Notes under the pieces: model-generated
Databases searched by the model: none
What the model was told of the DNA's origin: nothing
Seen by the model: the letters and a program-made list of their open reading frames with translations, nothing else
Position numbers and translations under genes: made by a program
DNA from: Bacteroidota bacterium
Lineage (GTDB): Bacteria; Bacteroidota; Bacteroidia; Chitinophagales; Chitinophagaceae
Assembly: GCA_013286425.1 (NCBI GenBank)
Contig: JABDFS010000030.1
Span: forward strand, 1 to 36,233
Direction: 5' to 3'
Length of the DNA stretch: 36,233 nt
Shown: positions 9,923 to 16,536 of the stretch, piece after piece
Position numbering within the stretch: the first letter of the stretch is position 1
Layout: each line of letters starts with the position of its first letter

Positions 9923-10819
9923 TCATCTTAAGTAACTATTGAGGTATTCAAAGATTTTTTGCCTTATGTAATCCGCATCAAACATAGGTCCATAATGCGG
10001 CGCACCCGGTACAATGATCAGGTCATTTTTCACATTGTTCAACGTAAGCCATGCATGCAGGATCTTTGATTGGGTGTTAGGCACCGATTCATCTTTTTCG
10101 CCCTGCACAATTAAAAACGGCGGATCATTTTTATCAATATAAGTTACAGGGCTTGCCAACTTTGCAATATCAGGCCTGTCCACAGGCATTGCTCCTAATA
10201 AAAGCGAAACAGGATTGCGCAGATTATTAACGGCAGTATCAGGATTATTTGCAAGCATTATAAAATCTGAAGGGCCATAAAAATCAAGCGCCAGTTTTAT
10301 TTTAAAATGTACGGGTGTTGTATAAAATTGTTTTACATTATTGTTGTTTGATAAAGCAAGCAACGAAGCCAAATGGCCACCTGCAGAAAAACCAATTACT
10401 GCTATTTTATTTTTATCGATATTATACTTTGAAGCATGTTGATATAAAAATTCAATCGCTTTATTACAATCTTTTATCTGTGCAGGAAAAACACTGTCTG
10501 TGCTGTAACGATAATTAATGGAAGCCAACGCATAACCACTATCAATAAAACTTTTCACAGTATTTTTCATGTAGCTCATGTCGGCATATTTATCATTCAG
10601 CATCCATGCGCCGCCATGGATCCAGACGATCAACGGCAAATTCTTTTTTGCATTTGGAGGAAGATAAATATCAAGCAAATGTTTTTGCAACGTATCATTC
10701 GCATAAGGTATGTTTTGATAGAAAACAGTTCCCTCAGGAAAAATATTTTTCACCGGGAAAGATTGCGCAAAGCATAAAACATTTACGCAAAGCAGCACGC
10801 ATATTAAAGTTGATCTCAT
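9923..10819 (-). CDS. secreted alpha/beta hydrolase (BD-FAE / HSL-like carboxylesterase)
   Basis: A 298-residue exported hydrolase. The start at 10819 (MRSTLICVLLCVNVLCFAQ) yields a signal peptide; the frame upstream is open from a TTG but lacks export features. Oxyanion-hole motif HGGAW is at 68-72, nucleophile Ser145 lies in GFSAGGH, Asp243 in GEKDESVP, and His275 in APHYGPM: a complete catalytic triad. The LDIYLP and INYRYS segments match the esterase/feruloyl-esterase-like BD-FAE group. Likely substrates are acyl or aryl esters in the periplasm or medium; the specific one is unknown. It sits 52 bp upstream of the LMF-like gene. Confidence 0.87.
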   Translation of the reverse strand: MRSTLICVLLCVNVLCFAQSFPVKNIFPEGTVFYQNIPYANDTLQKHLLDIYLPPNAKKNLPLIVWIHGGAWMLNDKYADMSYMKNTVKSFIDSGYALASINYRYSTDSVFPAQIKDCNKAIEFLYQHASKYNIDKNKIAVIGFSAGGHLASLLALSNNNNVKQFYTTPVHFKIKLALDFYGPSDFIMLANNPDTAVNNLRNPVSLLLGAMPVDRPDIAKLASPVTYIDKNDPPFLIVQGEKDESVPNTQSKILHAWLTLNNVKNDLIIVPGAPHYGPMFDADYIRQKIFEYLNSYLR

Positions 10820-10972
10820 GTTTTTAATGTAGTTATTAAAGATACAACTCATGTTGTATGCAATAGTTGAATAATCACTTTGCTTGTATAATCGTGAATT
10901 CCCGTTGTTGATTTTTAAGTACAATGTTCATAACATCTACTGTATATAATCGATCGGTCAACGTTATAAACC

Positions 10973-11060
10973 CGGTCGTTCTTCGGTCCTATGGAGCGAA
11001 CAAGTACCGAACAAGTACCGAACAACTACCGAACAACGACCGAACAAGTGAGCCTGCAGG
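10973..11060 (+). repeat. five-unit 11-bp tandem array with inverted left arm (copy 1)
   Basis: Five contiguous 11-bp units begin at 10997, 11008, 11019, 11030 and 11041: CGAACAAGTAC twice, CGAACAACTAC, CGAACAACGAC, CGAACAAGTGA. The left flank cggtcgttcttcgg (10973-10986) is the inverse complement, with one mismatch, of ccgaacaacgaccg (11029-11042), so the array can fold back. A homologous element lies at 22081-22171, sharing the left flank (24 of 29 bases), the unit count and the right-end motif TGAGCCTKCAGGT. Confidence 0.85.
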
Positions 11061-11195
11061 TACGGGAAAAGACAGAAGCATGATCTTATGCAGGATGCGC
11101 GTTGCATTATGATTTTTTTTAACTGTTAGTGCAGTGTTATAAACCATTGCATGATTAATCTTTCGCTTTACATCTACTATCTAAAAATCATTAAA

Positions 11196-11200
11196 AGGAG
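11196..11200 (+). promoter_or_regulatory. strong Shine-Dalgarno site
   Basis: AGGAG within aaaaggag, 6 nt before the ATG at 11207. Most genes in this window lack such a site, as usual for Bacteroidota, so this one fixes the start and suggests high translation. Confidence 0.7.
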
Positions 11201-11206
11201 ATAGAT

Positions 11207-11593
11207 ATGAAAAAGATAGCAGCAGTATTATCAGTAGTTATCCTTGCTTTAAGTGCATCAGCTCAAAAAGTAATTGTGCGCCCGGTTCCGGTTCGGCCAC
11301 CTGTAGTGTATTATGCAAGGCCGTATCCTTATTATAATCCATATTACTATGGCGGATTAGGTTTGGGATATACATGGTACAATCACCCGGCATATTATAA
11401 TAACCATCCTACAAAAATGGAACAGGGTATCCAGGGTATAGAAGATGATTATAGCGACAGGATCAATTCTGTAAAAGCAGATGATAGTTTAACAGGCCAT
11501 GAAAGAAGGGTTAAAGTGCGTGATTTAAAACACGAACGTGACCAGGCAATTGATGACTATAAAAAGAACTACTATAAACAATATGAAAACTAA
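11207..11593 (+). CDS. small secreted Tyr/Pro-rich protein, unknown function
   Basis: A 128-residue protein with a signal peptide (MKKIAAVLSVVILALSASAQ). Residues 21-65 are rich in Pro, Tyr and Val (VRPVPVRPPVVYY, YPYYNPYYYGG), a low-complexity segment. The C-terminal half (about 70-128) is charged and helical (HERRVKVRDLKHERDQAIDDY) and looks like a short coiled coil. No enzyme motif is seen. The strong ribosome binding site and tight terminator suggest an abundant envelope protein. Similar small exported proteins are common in Chitinophagaceae. It is the only plus-strand gene in the first 22 kb. Confidence 0.75.
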   Translation: MKKIAAVLSVVILALSASAQKVIVRPVPVRPPVVYYARPYPYYNPYYYGGLGLGYTWYNHPAYYNNHPTKMEQGIQGIEDDYSDRINSVKADDSLTGHERRVKVRDLKHERDQAIDDYKKNYYKQYEN

Positions 11594-11597
11594 ATAA

Positions 11598-11628
11598 AAC
11601 CCCCCGAAACATCGGGGGATTTTTATTT
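11598..11628. terminator. bidirectional rho-independent terminator
   Basis: Stem cccccga (11601-11607) / tcggggg (11612-11618) with tetraloop aaca. A T-rich tail follows on the plus side and an A-rich tract precedes, so it serves both the 11207 gene and the convergent 11628-12191 gene. Confidence 0.9.
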
Positions 11629-12191
11629 TATGCCTTTATCCATTCATCAATCGTTAGCACATCTGCCTGCCTTGGAAAAACTTTTGTTATTAATACGCGA
11701 TGCACTTCTTCATCCCTGTCTGTGCAGCCATCAGATAAAATAGTTATGCGGTAATCTTTATCTGCAGCTTCTCTTGTTGTTGATAATACAACGCCGCTTG
11801 TTGCAATTCCTGCCAATATAATGTGATTGATATTTTGCGCACGCAAAACCACTTCAAGATCGCTGCCCGTAAAAGCGCTTATTCTTCGCTTTGTAACAAT
11901 AACATCATCTTTCAACGGTTCAACCGCAGGATGAATTTTCATGAACGCATTCATATCAATGCTATTAATATTTTCTTTCATTGCAGCAAAGCTTTTATTG
12001 TTCATGCTTATTTCAGGTTTGGTTTGCCTGAAACCAACAATCACATAAATAACAGGTATGTTTTTTTCTCTTGCGTGACCAATTGCTGTTGCTACTTTGC
12101 TTACATAACTTTCTGCACCGGGAAGCGTATTAAGTATTCCCATTTCAAGATCCATTACCAATAACGCTGTGTGTTGATCATTCTGTTCCAT
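11628..12191 (-). CDS. isochorismatase-fold hydrolase-like protein lacking the catalytic Cys
   Basis: A 187-residue cytoplasmic protein of the isochorismatase/cysteine-hydrolase fold. Asp14 (LLVMDLE) and Lys101 (VTKRRISAF) of the usual Asp-Lys-Cys triad are present. The position of the nucleophilic Cys in the GxxTxxCV block is Gly133 (AGIATSGVVLSTTREAAD). The same replacement is, to my knowledge, shared by a whole subfamily with the TSGVVLST signature, so it is not a sequencing slip. The C-terminal VFPRQADVLTIDEW is also characteristic of that subfamily. It may use another chemistry or bind rather than hydrolyse. The gene is convergent with the 11207 gene across a shared terminator. Confidence 0.85.
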   Translation of the reverse strand: MEQNDQHTALLVMDLEMGILNTLPGAESYVSKVATAIGHAREKNIPVIYVIVGFRQTKPEISMNNKSFAAMKENINSIDMNAFMKIHPAVEPLKDDVIVTKRRISAFTGSDLEVVLRAQNINHIILAGIATSGVVLSTTREAADKDYRITILSDGCTDRDEEVHRVLITKVFPRQADVLTIDEWIKA

Positions 12192-12385
12192 ACTATCCGT
12201 TTTTTTTTATTATCATCAATAATCGTACTCTAAGTAAAATAGTAAAGGTAGTAGCTGAAACATTGAATGTTTTGTTGAGATGATTAACATTAACTGAACT
12301 ATAAATTCTTTTATCACATCAACTGCTTTTGTTGTGATGAAATAGTAAAAAAAGTAATGGCTCGCATACACATTACCTACAAATA

Positions 12386-12417
12386 AAAAAAGCTGCCACA
12401 TACATGACAGCTTTTTG
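12386..12417 (-). terminator. rho-independent terminator of the 12436-12954 gene
   Basis: 9-bp stem aaaaagctg (12387-12395) / cagcttttt (12408-12416), with a T tract in the minus-strand sense. The core AGCTGCCA...TGACAGCT is very like the terminator at 16484-16514. Confidence 0.85.
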
Positions 12418-12435
12418 TTTTAAGAAAGGTTCCGG

Positions 12436-12954
12436 TTAATGAAAAATATATGCGATGGTTATGCCCGTGTGTGAAAGCGTTAATCCTTTATACGGTGCGT
12501 TTTCATAACAGAATGAAACATCAACAAAATTGCTTGTCATTACGCCCACATTAAGCGCATAAGTAAATGCTATATTGTTGCCGCCTTTGTCTGAGAAATA
12601 AGTAAAACCTGTTTTTGGTTCAAAGTATACTCCCTTTGGAAGAAACAGCCGGCAGCCTGCTTCTACCGGGAATGCAAACAAACTTTTTTCTTCATTGGTC
12701 TTTACATCATTTGCTAAAAAATAATCTGTTACACCAGCAGATAAGCTAACGCCTGCCATAGAACAAAATGGCGTAAAGGTTTGCATTTTGATACCCATTC
12801 CCATTGAACTGATCAACTTCAGGTCACCGGTGGGAAATGCCGGTTCAATTCCCATTGAAAAACCTGGTAAAGGTTCTGTCTTTTTTTTATCCTGTCCGAA
12901 TACGGAAGCAGAAAACATTCCTGCCAGGATCAGCAGGGTAACTATCTTTTTCAT
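12436..12954 (-). CDS. small outer-membrane beta-barrel-like protein
   Basis: A 172-residue protein with a signal peptide (MKKIVTLLILAGMFSASVFGQ). The mature part alternates hydrophobic and polar residues in strand-length blocks with Gly/Tyr/Phe turns (GFSMGIEPAFPTGDLK, GVSLSAGVTDYF, VYFEPKTGFTYFSDKGG, ALNVGVM) and ends in IAYIFH. This is the pattern of OmpA/OmpX-like or OMP_b-brl barrels in Bacteroidota. Function unknown. It has its own terminator. Confidence 0.7.
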   Translation of the reverse strand: MKKIVTLLILAGMFSASVFGQDKKKTEPLPGFSMGIEPAFPTGDLKLISSMGMGIKMQTFTPFCSMAGVSLSAGVTDYFLANDVKTNEEKSLFAFPVEAGCRLFLPKGVYFEPKTGFTYFSDKGGNNIAFTYALNVGVMTSNFVDVSFCYENAPYKGLTLSHTGITIAYIFH

Positions 12955-13190
12955 AGCGATTTTGTTTACGATAAAAATCCAAGGCGATGATAATTGCGCT
13001 GTGTAATTACATCAATAAGCAGTGTTATGATCGCTTGCACTTTATTTGACGTAAAACATATAAGAAGGACAACAAGGAAAAAGTAAACAGGGAGTTTAAA
13101 GCTAAGGCCGAACAATTGCGCATGAATGAAATAAACACGCATTATCCATTGATTTGCCATAGATCTACCTGCCTTTATCATGGGAGTTAA

Positions 13191-13245
13191 TCAGCTATAA
13201 CTCAGGTATAACTTAGCTATATGTTAGCTATAAGTAAGCTATATC
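13191..13245. repeat. five-unit 11-bp tandem array, AGCTATA type
   Basis: Units of exactly 11 bp start at 13191, 13202, 13213, 13224 and 13235: TCAGCTATAAC, TCAGGTATAAC, TTAGCTATATG, TTAGCTATAAG, TAAGCTATATC. Same unit length and number as the CGAAC arrays, but unrelated sequence. Confidence 0.8.
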
Positions 13246-13273
13246 TAATACAATCTTTAAGCTGGCTTGAGTG

Positions 13274-13294
13274 TTGTTGGCGGCGAACCAACAA
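13274..13294. repeat. hairpin ttgttgg / ccaacaa
   Basis: Perfect 7-bp arms around a 7-nt loop (cggcgaa). It resembles the hairpin gttggcg/cgccaac at 28570-28587, suggesting one dispersed family. Confidence 0.5.
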
Positions 13295-13301
13295 TGGAAA
13301 G

Positions 13302-13340
13302 AACTAATGCCCAAGGCTATTTTGAAGATGTTATAAAGGA
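13302..13340 (-). repeat. cassette-type dyad repeat, copy R1 (degenerate)
   Basis: Contains the core ctaatgcccaaggctatttt followed by gaagatgtt. It is 25 bp past the stop of the 13365-13751 gene. Terminal arms are weaker than in the other copies. Confidence 0.65.
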
Positions 13341-13364
13341 AGGAAAATAATTTACCGGATTGTG

Positions 13365-13751
13365 TCATTTGGGTAATGTAACTACAAATAAGAAAAATAA
13401 TGGTAGATGAAATGTGACAGATGTCACTAAAAAAATACGAACAAACTTTTCTTTAAAGCTAACTCCCCGATAAAAGATAAGCGATAGAATTGCAGAAAGC
13501 GGCAATGCAATCAGAGCATATAATATTATTAATCCGGCAAGCATTCCGGAATGATATATAGTCTCACTCATTTTTTGATTTTGTAATGCTTCTTTAGGTG
13601 GATGGTCTAAAAAAATGAATACTGCATTACAGATTATAAGTACGCCAGTGGCTATTGCAAGTTTAAGATTTGTGCTTTTTGTGAAAACGATTTTGGATTG
13701 TTCTATTTCATCTAAAACGTCCGTTTGCCCGATATTTAAGTTCTTCTGCAT
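13365..13751 (-). CDS. small membrane protein, unknown function (array gene 1)
   Basis: 128 residues. A polar N-terminus (MQKNLNIGQTDVLDEIEQ) is followed by three hydrophobic segments at about 30-48, 70-92 and 105-125, with charged loops (DHPPKEALQNQKM, YRGVSFKEKFVR). No domain recognised. It is followed at its 3' end by repeat R1 and preceded by R2, the same layout as its neighbours, so it looks like one unit of a cassette-like array. It could be a membrane-type immunity protein, but that is only inferred from the array context. Confidence 0.65.
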   Translation of the reverse strand: MQKNLNIGQTDVLDEIEQSKIVFTKSTNLKLAIATGVLIICNAVFIFLDHPPKEALQNQKMSETIYHSGMLAGLIILYALIALPLSAILSLIFYRGVSFKEKFVRIFLVTSVTFHLPLFFLFVVTLPK

Positions 13752-13820
13752 AAGCCGTTAATTATTGCCACTAATATAAAGATTTAAGATACTACATGCG
13801 ACTGTGCGGGTTACTACAAT

Positions 13821-13875
13821 GCAATGCCCCCGGCTAATGCACAAGGCTATTTTGAGACATTGCAAAGAAGAAGAG
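13821..13875 (-). repeat. cassette-type dyad repeat, copy R2
   Basis: Arms gcaatg (13821-13826) / cattgc (13858-13863) enclose the shared core cggctaatgcacaaggctat; the similarity runs on through agaagaag. It lies 17 bp from the stop of the next gene. Confidence 0.8.
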
Positions 13876-13879
13876 TTGA

Positions 13880-14404
13880 TTAAAACCTTTCGTCAATTTC
13901 TTTATCAAGCATCTGCCATTGCTCAAAATTGTAAATTGAATAGTCTTTGTAAAGCGCTAAGAAATTTTCTGTTTCTCTTTTCACATCTTCTAATGAACCG
14001 TAAATATTATTTCGAGCTAGATCGTATTCGTCGTCAATGCTGTAAATAAAGTTCTCCTCTCTGCTTGTAAAAAGCGCATTAAAATTTAATTGGTATAAAA
14101 TTCTTACTGTTCTTTCAAGATTTAACTCGCCAGCATGATATTTTTTGTAAAGCAATCCCAATAATGGTTTTCCCGGAACCGGATTTTCAGGATTTATATA
14201 ATCCGTGAAGTGATTGATAATTTCAATTTTACTTTTTGAACTCGGCAATGCAAGATCAATAAAGAAAATATCAGGTTGTTCATCTTTAGTGATGATTTTG
14301 TCGGCCCAATCAATTACTTCTTCTTTTGCTAATATCCCGTTTGTTAGCCCTGTACTAATCACTTGCAACAAAATCAGGATATCTTTAGGATTAGTCGATT
14401 GCAT
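13880..14404 (-). CDS. conserved small cytoplasmic protein, immunity-like (array gene 2)
   Basis: 174 residues without signal or membrane segment, acidic overall. Readable blocks include VISTGLTNGILAKEEVIDWADK, ending in IITKDEQPDIFFIDLAL, then PLLGLLYKKYHAGEL and IYSIDDEYDLARNNIYG; the C-terminus is NFEQWQMLDKEIDERF. Proteins with these blocks recur in Bacteroidota as lone uncharacterised genes. The acidic, compact character and the setting beside an Imm63-like gene suggest a polymorphic-toxin immunity protein; I cannot confirm that. Flanked by repeats R2 (3') and R3 (5'). Confidence 0.7.
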   Translation of the reverse strand: MQSTNPKDILILLQVISTGLTNGILAKEEVIDWADKIITKDEQPDIFFIDLALPSSKSKIEIINHFTDYINPENPVPGKPLLGLLYKKYHAGELNLERTVRILYQLNFNALFTSREENFIYSIDDEYDLARNNIYGSLEDVKRETENFLALYKDYSIYNFEQWQMLDKEIDERF

Positions 14405-14476
14405 ATAGTATTAAAAATAGTTCAATAATGTTGAGTTATGCAAAATATGCTCAAGATTAAAGATTTCGGTTTAAAA

Positions 14477-14533
14477 CGCATATCCCAGCTAATGCACAAG
14501 GCTATTTTTGGAGACATTGCGAAAAAGAAGAAC
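14477..14533 (-). repeat. cassette-type dyad repeat, copy R3
   Basis: Imperfect arms cgcatatccc (from 14477) and ggagacattgcg (ending 14521) around agctaatgcacaaggctatt; similarity continues through gaaaaagaagaac. It is 33 bp from the stop of the frameshifted gene 14554-15160. Confidence 0.8.
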
Positions 14534-14553
14534 TTAGCGTTTGTGTGTTCGTA

Positions 14554-15160
14554 CTATCTGTCAACAGTTCTATACCAGTTATTTTCTATTCTCCAATTAT
14601 CTTCCGGAGCGTTTTTTACAAGATTATTAAGAGTTGCCATTTCTACATTGTCATCAGTATATATCAACTCGGTTGATGGGGGCTTGCATATAATTCCTGA
14701 AAATATAAAAGGTAACAGTGATTGAATTGCTTTGTGCATTTCTGACAATTTCTATGTCATTTCCACCATTCGAAACAATGGGAAAGTTATAAGGTAATTT
14801 GCAAATCGGATTGTTCGGATTTACGTCTGGATTTAATTCACCATTTTTTACTTGTTGAATAATACTTATTCTTCTATTATAAAAAATTGCCCAATCAACT
14901 TTCTCAATTGCTGAGTTAATGAGTGTGTCATGAAAAGTAAAAAAGAAGAGCAAGAAAAAAAGGACTGCCTTATAAACTCTCGACCTTGATAATGATTTTC
15001 GTTCCTGAATAAGTTTTATAAGTTCACTTAAGAAAACGATAAACAGTCCAGCTGAAATCAGAAGCCATAAAGGCACTAAAAAATAAAGAAGAAGATAGTA
15101 TTGAGCGATTATCCAAATTACCCAAGCACCAACAACGAAGAGTAGAGTCTGCTTATTCAT
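14554..15160 (-). pseudogene. small membrane-anchored protein split by a frameshift (array gene 3)
   Basis: Two overlapping frames reconstruct one protein of about 201 residues. The first runs from the ATG at 15160 (MNKQTLLFVVGAWVIWI), with three hydrophobic segments and then VDWAIFYNRR, CKLPYNFPIVSNGGNDIEI and FYIFRNYMQAP. It then goes out of frame and stops at 14654. The next frame continues seamlessly as STELIYTDDNVEM to DNWRIENNWYRTVDR and stops at 14554. The switch falls in a run of five G (14678-14682, C on the coding strand); removing one base restores the frame, and 607-1 is divisible by 3. Recurrent family in Bacteroidota, function unknown. True mutation, phase-variable tract and sequencing error are all possible. 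Confidence 0.8.
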
Positions 15161-15197
15161 TCTTATTTCACCAATTTAAGATGGTTGGTACGAAAAA

Positions 15198-15255
15198 CAC
15201 AATGTCCCGGCTAATGCACAAGGCTATTTTTAGAGATATTGTGAAAAAGAAAGAT
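15198..15255 (-). repeat. cassette-type dyad repeat, copy R4 (best preserved)
   Basis: 46-bp unit with 9-bp arms CACAATGTC (15198-15206) / GATATTGTG (15235-15243; one G-T pair) around cggctaatgcacaaggctat; extended similarity through aaaaagaaag. It lies 45 bp from the stop of the 15288-15788 gene. Confidence 0.85.
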
Positions 15256-15287
15256 GTTGTGAAGAAACCTCTATGTTGGCGTAGTTT

Positions 15288-15788
15288 TCACGGATATTTT
15301 TCATAAGCTTTCTTTATTGCTTCATCATGTAAGAAGCCGTTGCCCAGTAGCTCTCTAATATAAAATTGTCTTTGTCCTTCGTAGTCATTAAAAGGAAAAC
15401 AAATTTCTTTGTTTTGTTGGTTATGTTCTTCCCGCTGTTTCCATTGCAGATTAAGTCTCTCAAGTAATTCCAATTGAATTTTAAATTGTTGTCTTCTCTT
15501 GTCAATATTAGGATTCAGAGTTTTTGATGCTAAACTCATCGACATTATTAAAGTAATACCTTGAAATACGATGTAAAGTAAATGGTCTAAGTCAACTGCT
15601 TCGATATATCTGTCATCACCTCTGTCGCCTGGTATTATATAAGTTAAATTGAACTTGTCGTCAATTGTGATATAGCTGGTGGGACCATATTCTGATTTGC
15701 CATAAGTTGGTAATAGATTATTAGGAACGTCAATTTTTTTGGCAAAATCTTCAATACATGATTTTATATAATCCAAAGTTATAGCCAT
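15288..15788 (-). CDS. Imm63-like immunity protein (array gene 4)
   Basis: 166 residues, cytoplasmic. The order of features fits the polymorphic-toxin immunity family Imm63 as I know it: LLPTYGKSEYGPTSYITID, then YIIPGDRG, the helix DLDHLLYIVFQGITLIMS, the segment DKRRQQFKIQLELLERLN and LQWKQREEHNQ, and CFPFNDYEG near the end. An extra C-terminal helix (RELLGNGFLHDEAIKKAYEKYP) follows. Imm63 proteins neutralise cognate effector toxins delivered by competitors or kin. No toxin gene is present here, so it would be an orphan immunity gene. Repeat R4 follows it. The call rests on motif memory, not on a profile search. Confidence 0.7.
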   Translation of the reverse strand: MAITLDYIKSCIEDFAKKIDVPNNLLPTYGKSEYGPTSYITIDDKFNLTYIIPGDRGDDRYIEAVDLDHLLYIVFQGITLIMSMSLASKTLNPNIDKRRQQFKIQLELLERLNLQWKQREEHNQQNKEICFPFNDYEGQRQFYIRELLGNGFLHDEAIKKAYEKYP

Positions 15789-15872
15789 TAGATAATTGAT
15801 ATTGTCACTTAATTACGCCCAATGGTTCTGTGCTTAAGCTGTTGAAGGAAATACTCTTGTTGGTGGCAGTTA

Positions 15873-16292
15873 TTAAAGTCGTAAATATGTAAAGTCATAC
15901 TTTTTGTTGTTTTTATCAAACCCAAATCTTAATACAAGTTTGTCCTTAGTCAACTTAGTAATTATAAACCATAAAAACATTTTATCTTCTTTAGGATCTA
16001 ATCTGAGAGTCAGACGATTGTTATCATTCACTTCCCAAGTGCCATTGTATTCTTCTCCTGTATTCCAGCCAGGTGTAGTTGAATTTTGTGTTGCTGAATC
16101 TCCTTCAATATGAAATGTTGAATCTTTACGAATTTCCAAATCACCATACTTAAGTTGCTTGTCAGTTGTGTCTTGCACATTAAGCTTAGAATTTACACGT
16201 CGCCATTTACCGATTAGTGATGTTTGGCTATAAGTATAAGTCTGCACGATAAAAAAAGAAAGTAAAATTGAAATAATAATCTTTGTCAACAT
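15873..16292 (-). CDS. secreted lipocalin-like protein (array gene 5)
   Basis: 139 residues with a signal peptide (MLTKIIISILLSFFIVQTYTYSQ). The mature part starts with LIGKWRRV, the opening of many lipocalin-like small beta-barrel domains (W in the first strand). It continues with strand-turn repeats such as GDLEIRKDSTFHIEGD, YNGTWEVNDNNRLTLRLD and DKLVLRFGFDKNNKKYDF. It likely binds a small hydrophobic ligand or stabilises the envelope. It ends the array; its 3' flank (15805-15860) has only weak similarity to the shared repeat, so membership is uncertain. Confidence 0.65.
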   Translation of the reverse strand: MLTKIIISILLSFFIVQTYTYSQTSLIGKWRRVNSKLNVQDTTDKQLKYGDLEIRKDSTFHIEGDSATQNSTTPGWNTGEEYNGTWEVNDNNRLTLRLDPKEDKMFLWFIITKLTKDKLVLRFGFDKNNKKYDFTYLRL

Positions 16293-16481
16293 TTAAGAAA
16301 CTAAATATTTTTCGCCATAAAATTTAAGAGGTTACAGCTTATTGCAGCCAAATTTATGATATAAGACGTATCAATAAATAAAAACCAAGCTTTGCCAATC
16401 GATCGTTTAGCATTCTACTTGTCTGCGAAGATTTCAAATATCATTCTGAACGTCATACATGTCTTGGTCACAATGCTTAAA

Positions 16482-16516
16482 CAAAAAGAGCTGCCATGTC
16501 TTGACAGCTCTTTTCT
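16482..16516 (-). terminator. rho-independent terminator of the 16537-19323 gene
   Basis: 10-bp stem aaaagagctg (16484-16493) / cagctctttt (16505-16514), with A/T tracts on both sides. Closely related to the terminator at 12386-12417. Confidence 0.85.
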
Positions 16517-16536
16517 TCAATCAATAATTACAATTA

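Larger units (their letters stand above)
10820..11206. other. 387-bp divergent intergenic region with 11-bp repeat array
   Basis: Separates the minus-strand hydrolase from the plus-strand 11207 gene, so it should hold both promoters. The centre carries the repeat element at 10973-11060. Nothing coding was found. Confidence 0.6.
12955..13364. other. 410-bp repeat-bearing intergenic region
   Basis: Holds the 11-bp array (13191-13245), a GTTGG hairpin (13274-13294) and the first copy of the cassette-type repeat (13302-13340). A 71-codon minus-strand frame (12966-13181) with one hydrophobic stretch was considered and not called. Confidence 0.55.

Noticed and set aside
12966-13181. 71-codon minus-strand frame with a hydrophobic stretch just upstream of the beta-barrel gene
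   Set aside because: It occupies the expected promoter region, has no recognisable family and ordinary-looking chance composition; not enough support.
13256-13350. Plus-strand reading of repeat R1 as a protein tail ending TNAQGYFEDVIKEGK
   Set aside because: A stop codon lies just upstream and the other repeat copies break this frame, so conservation is better explained at the DNA level.
15805-15860. Possible fifth cassette repeat after the lipocalin-like gene
   Set aside because: Only scattered similarity (tgtgcttaagct, cgcccaatgg); no clear arms or core, so it is not listed as a copy.
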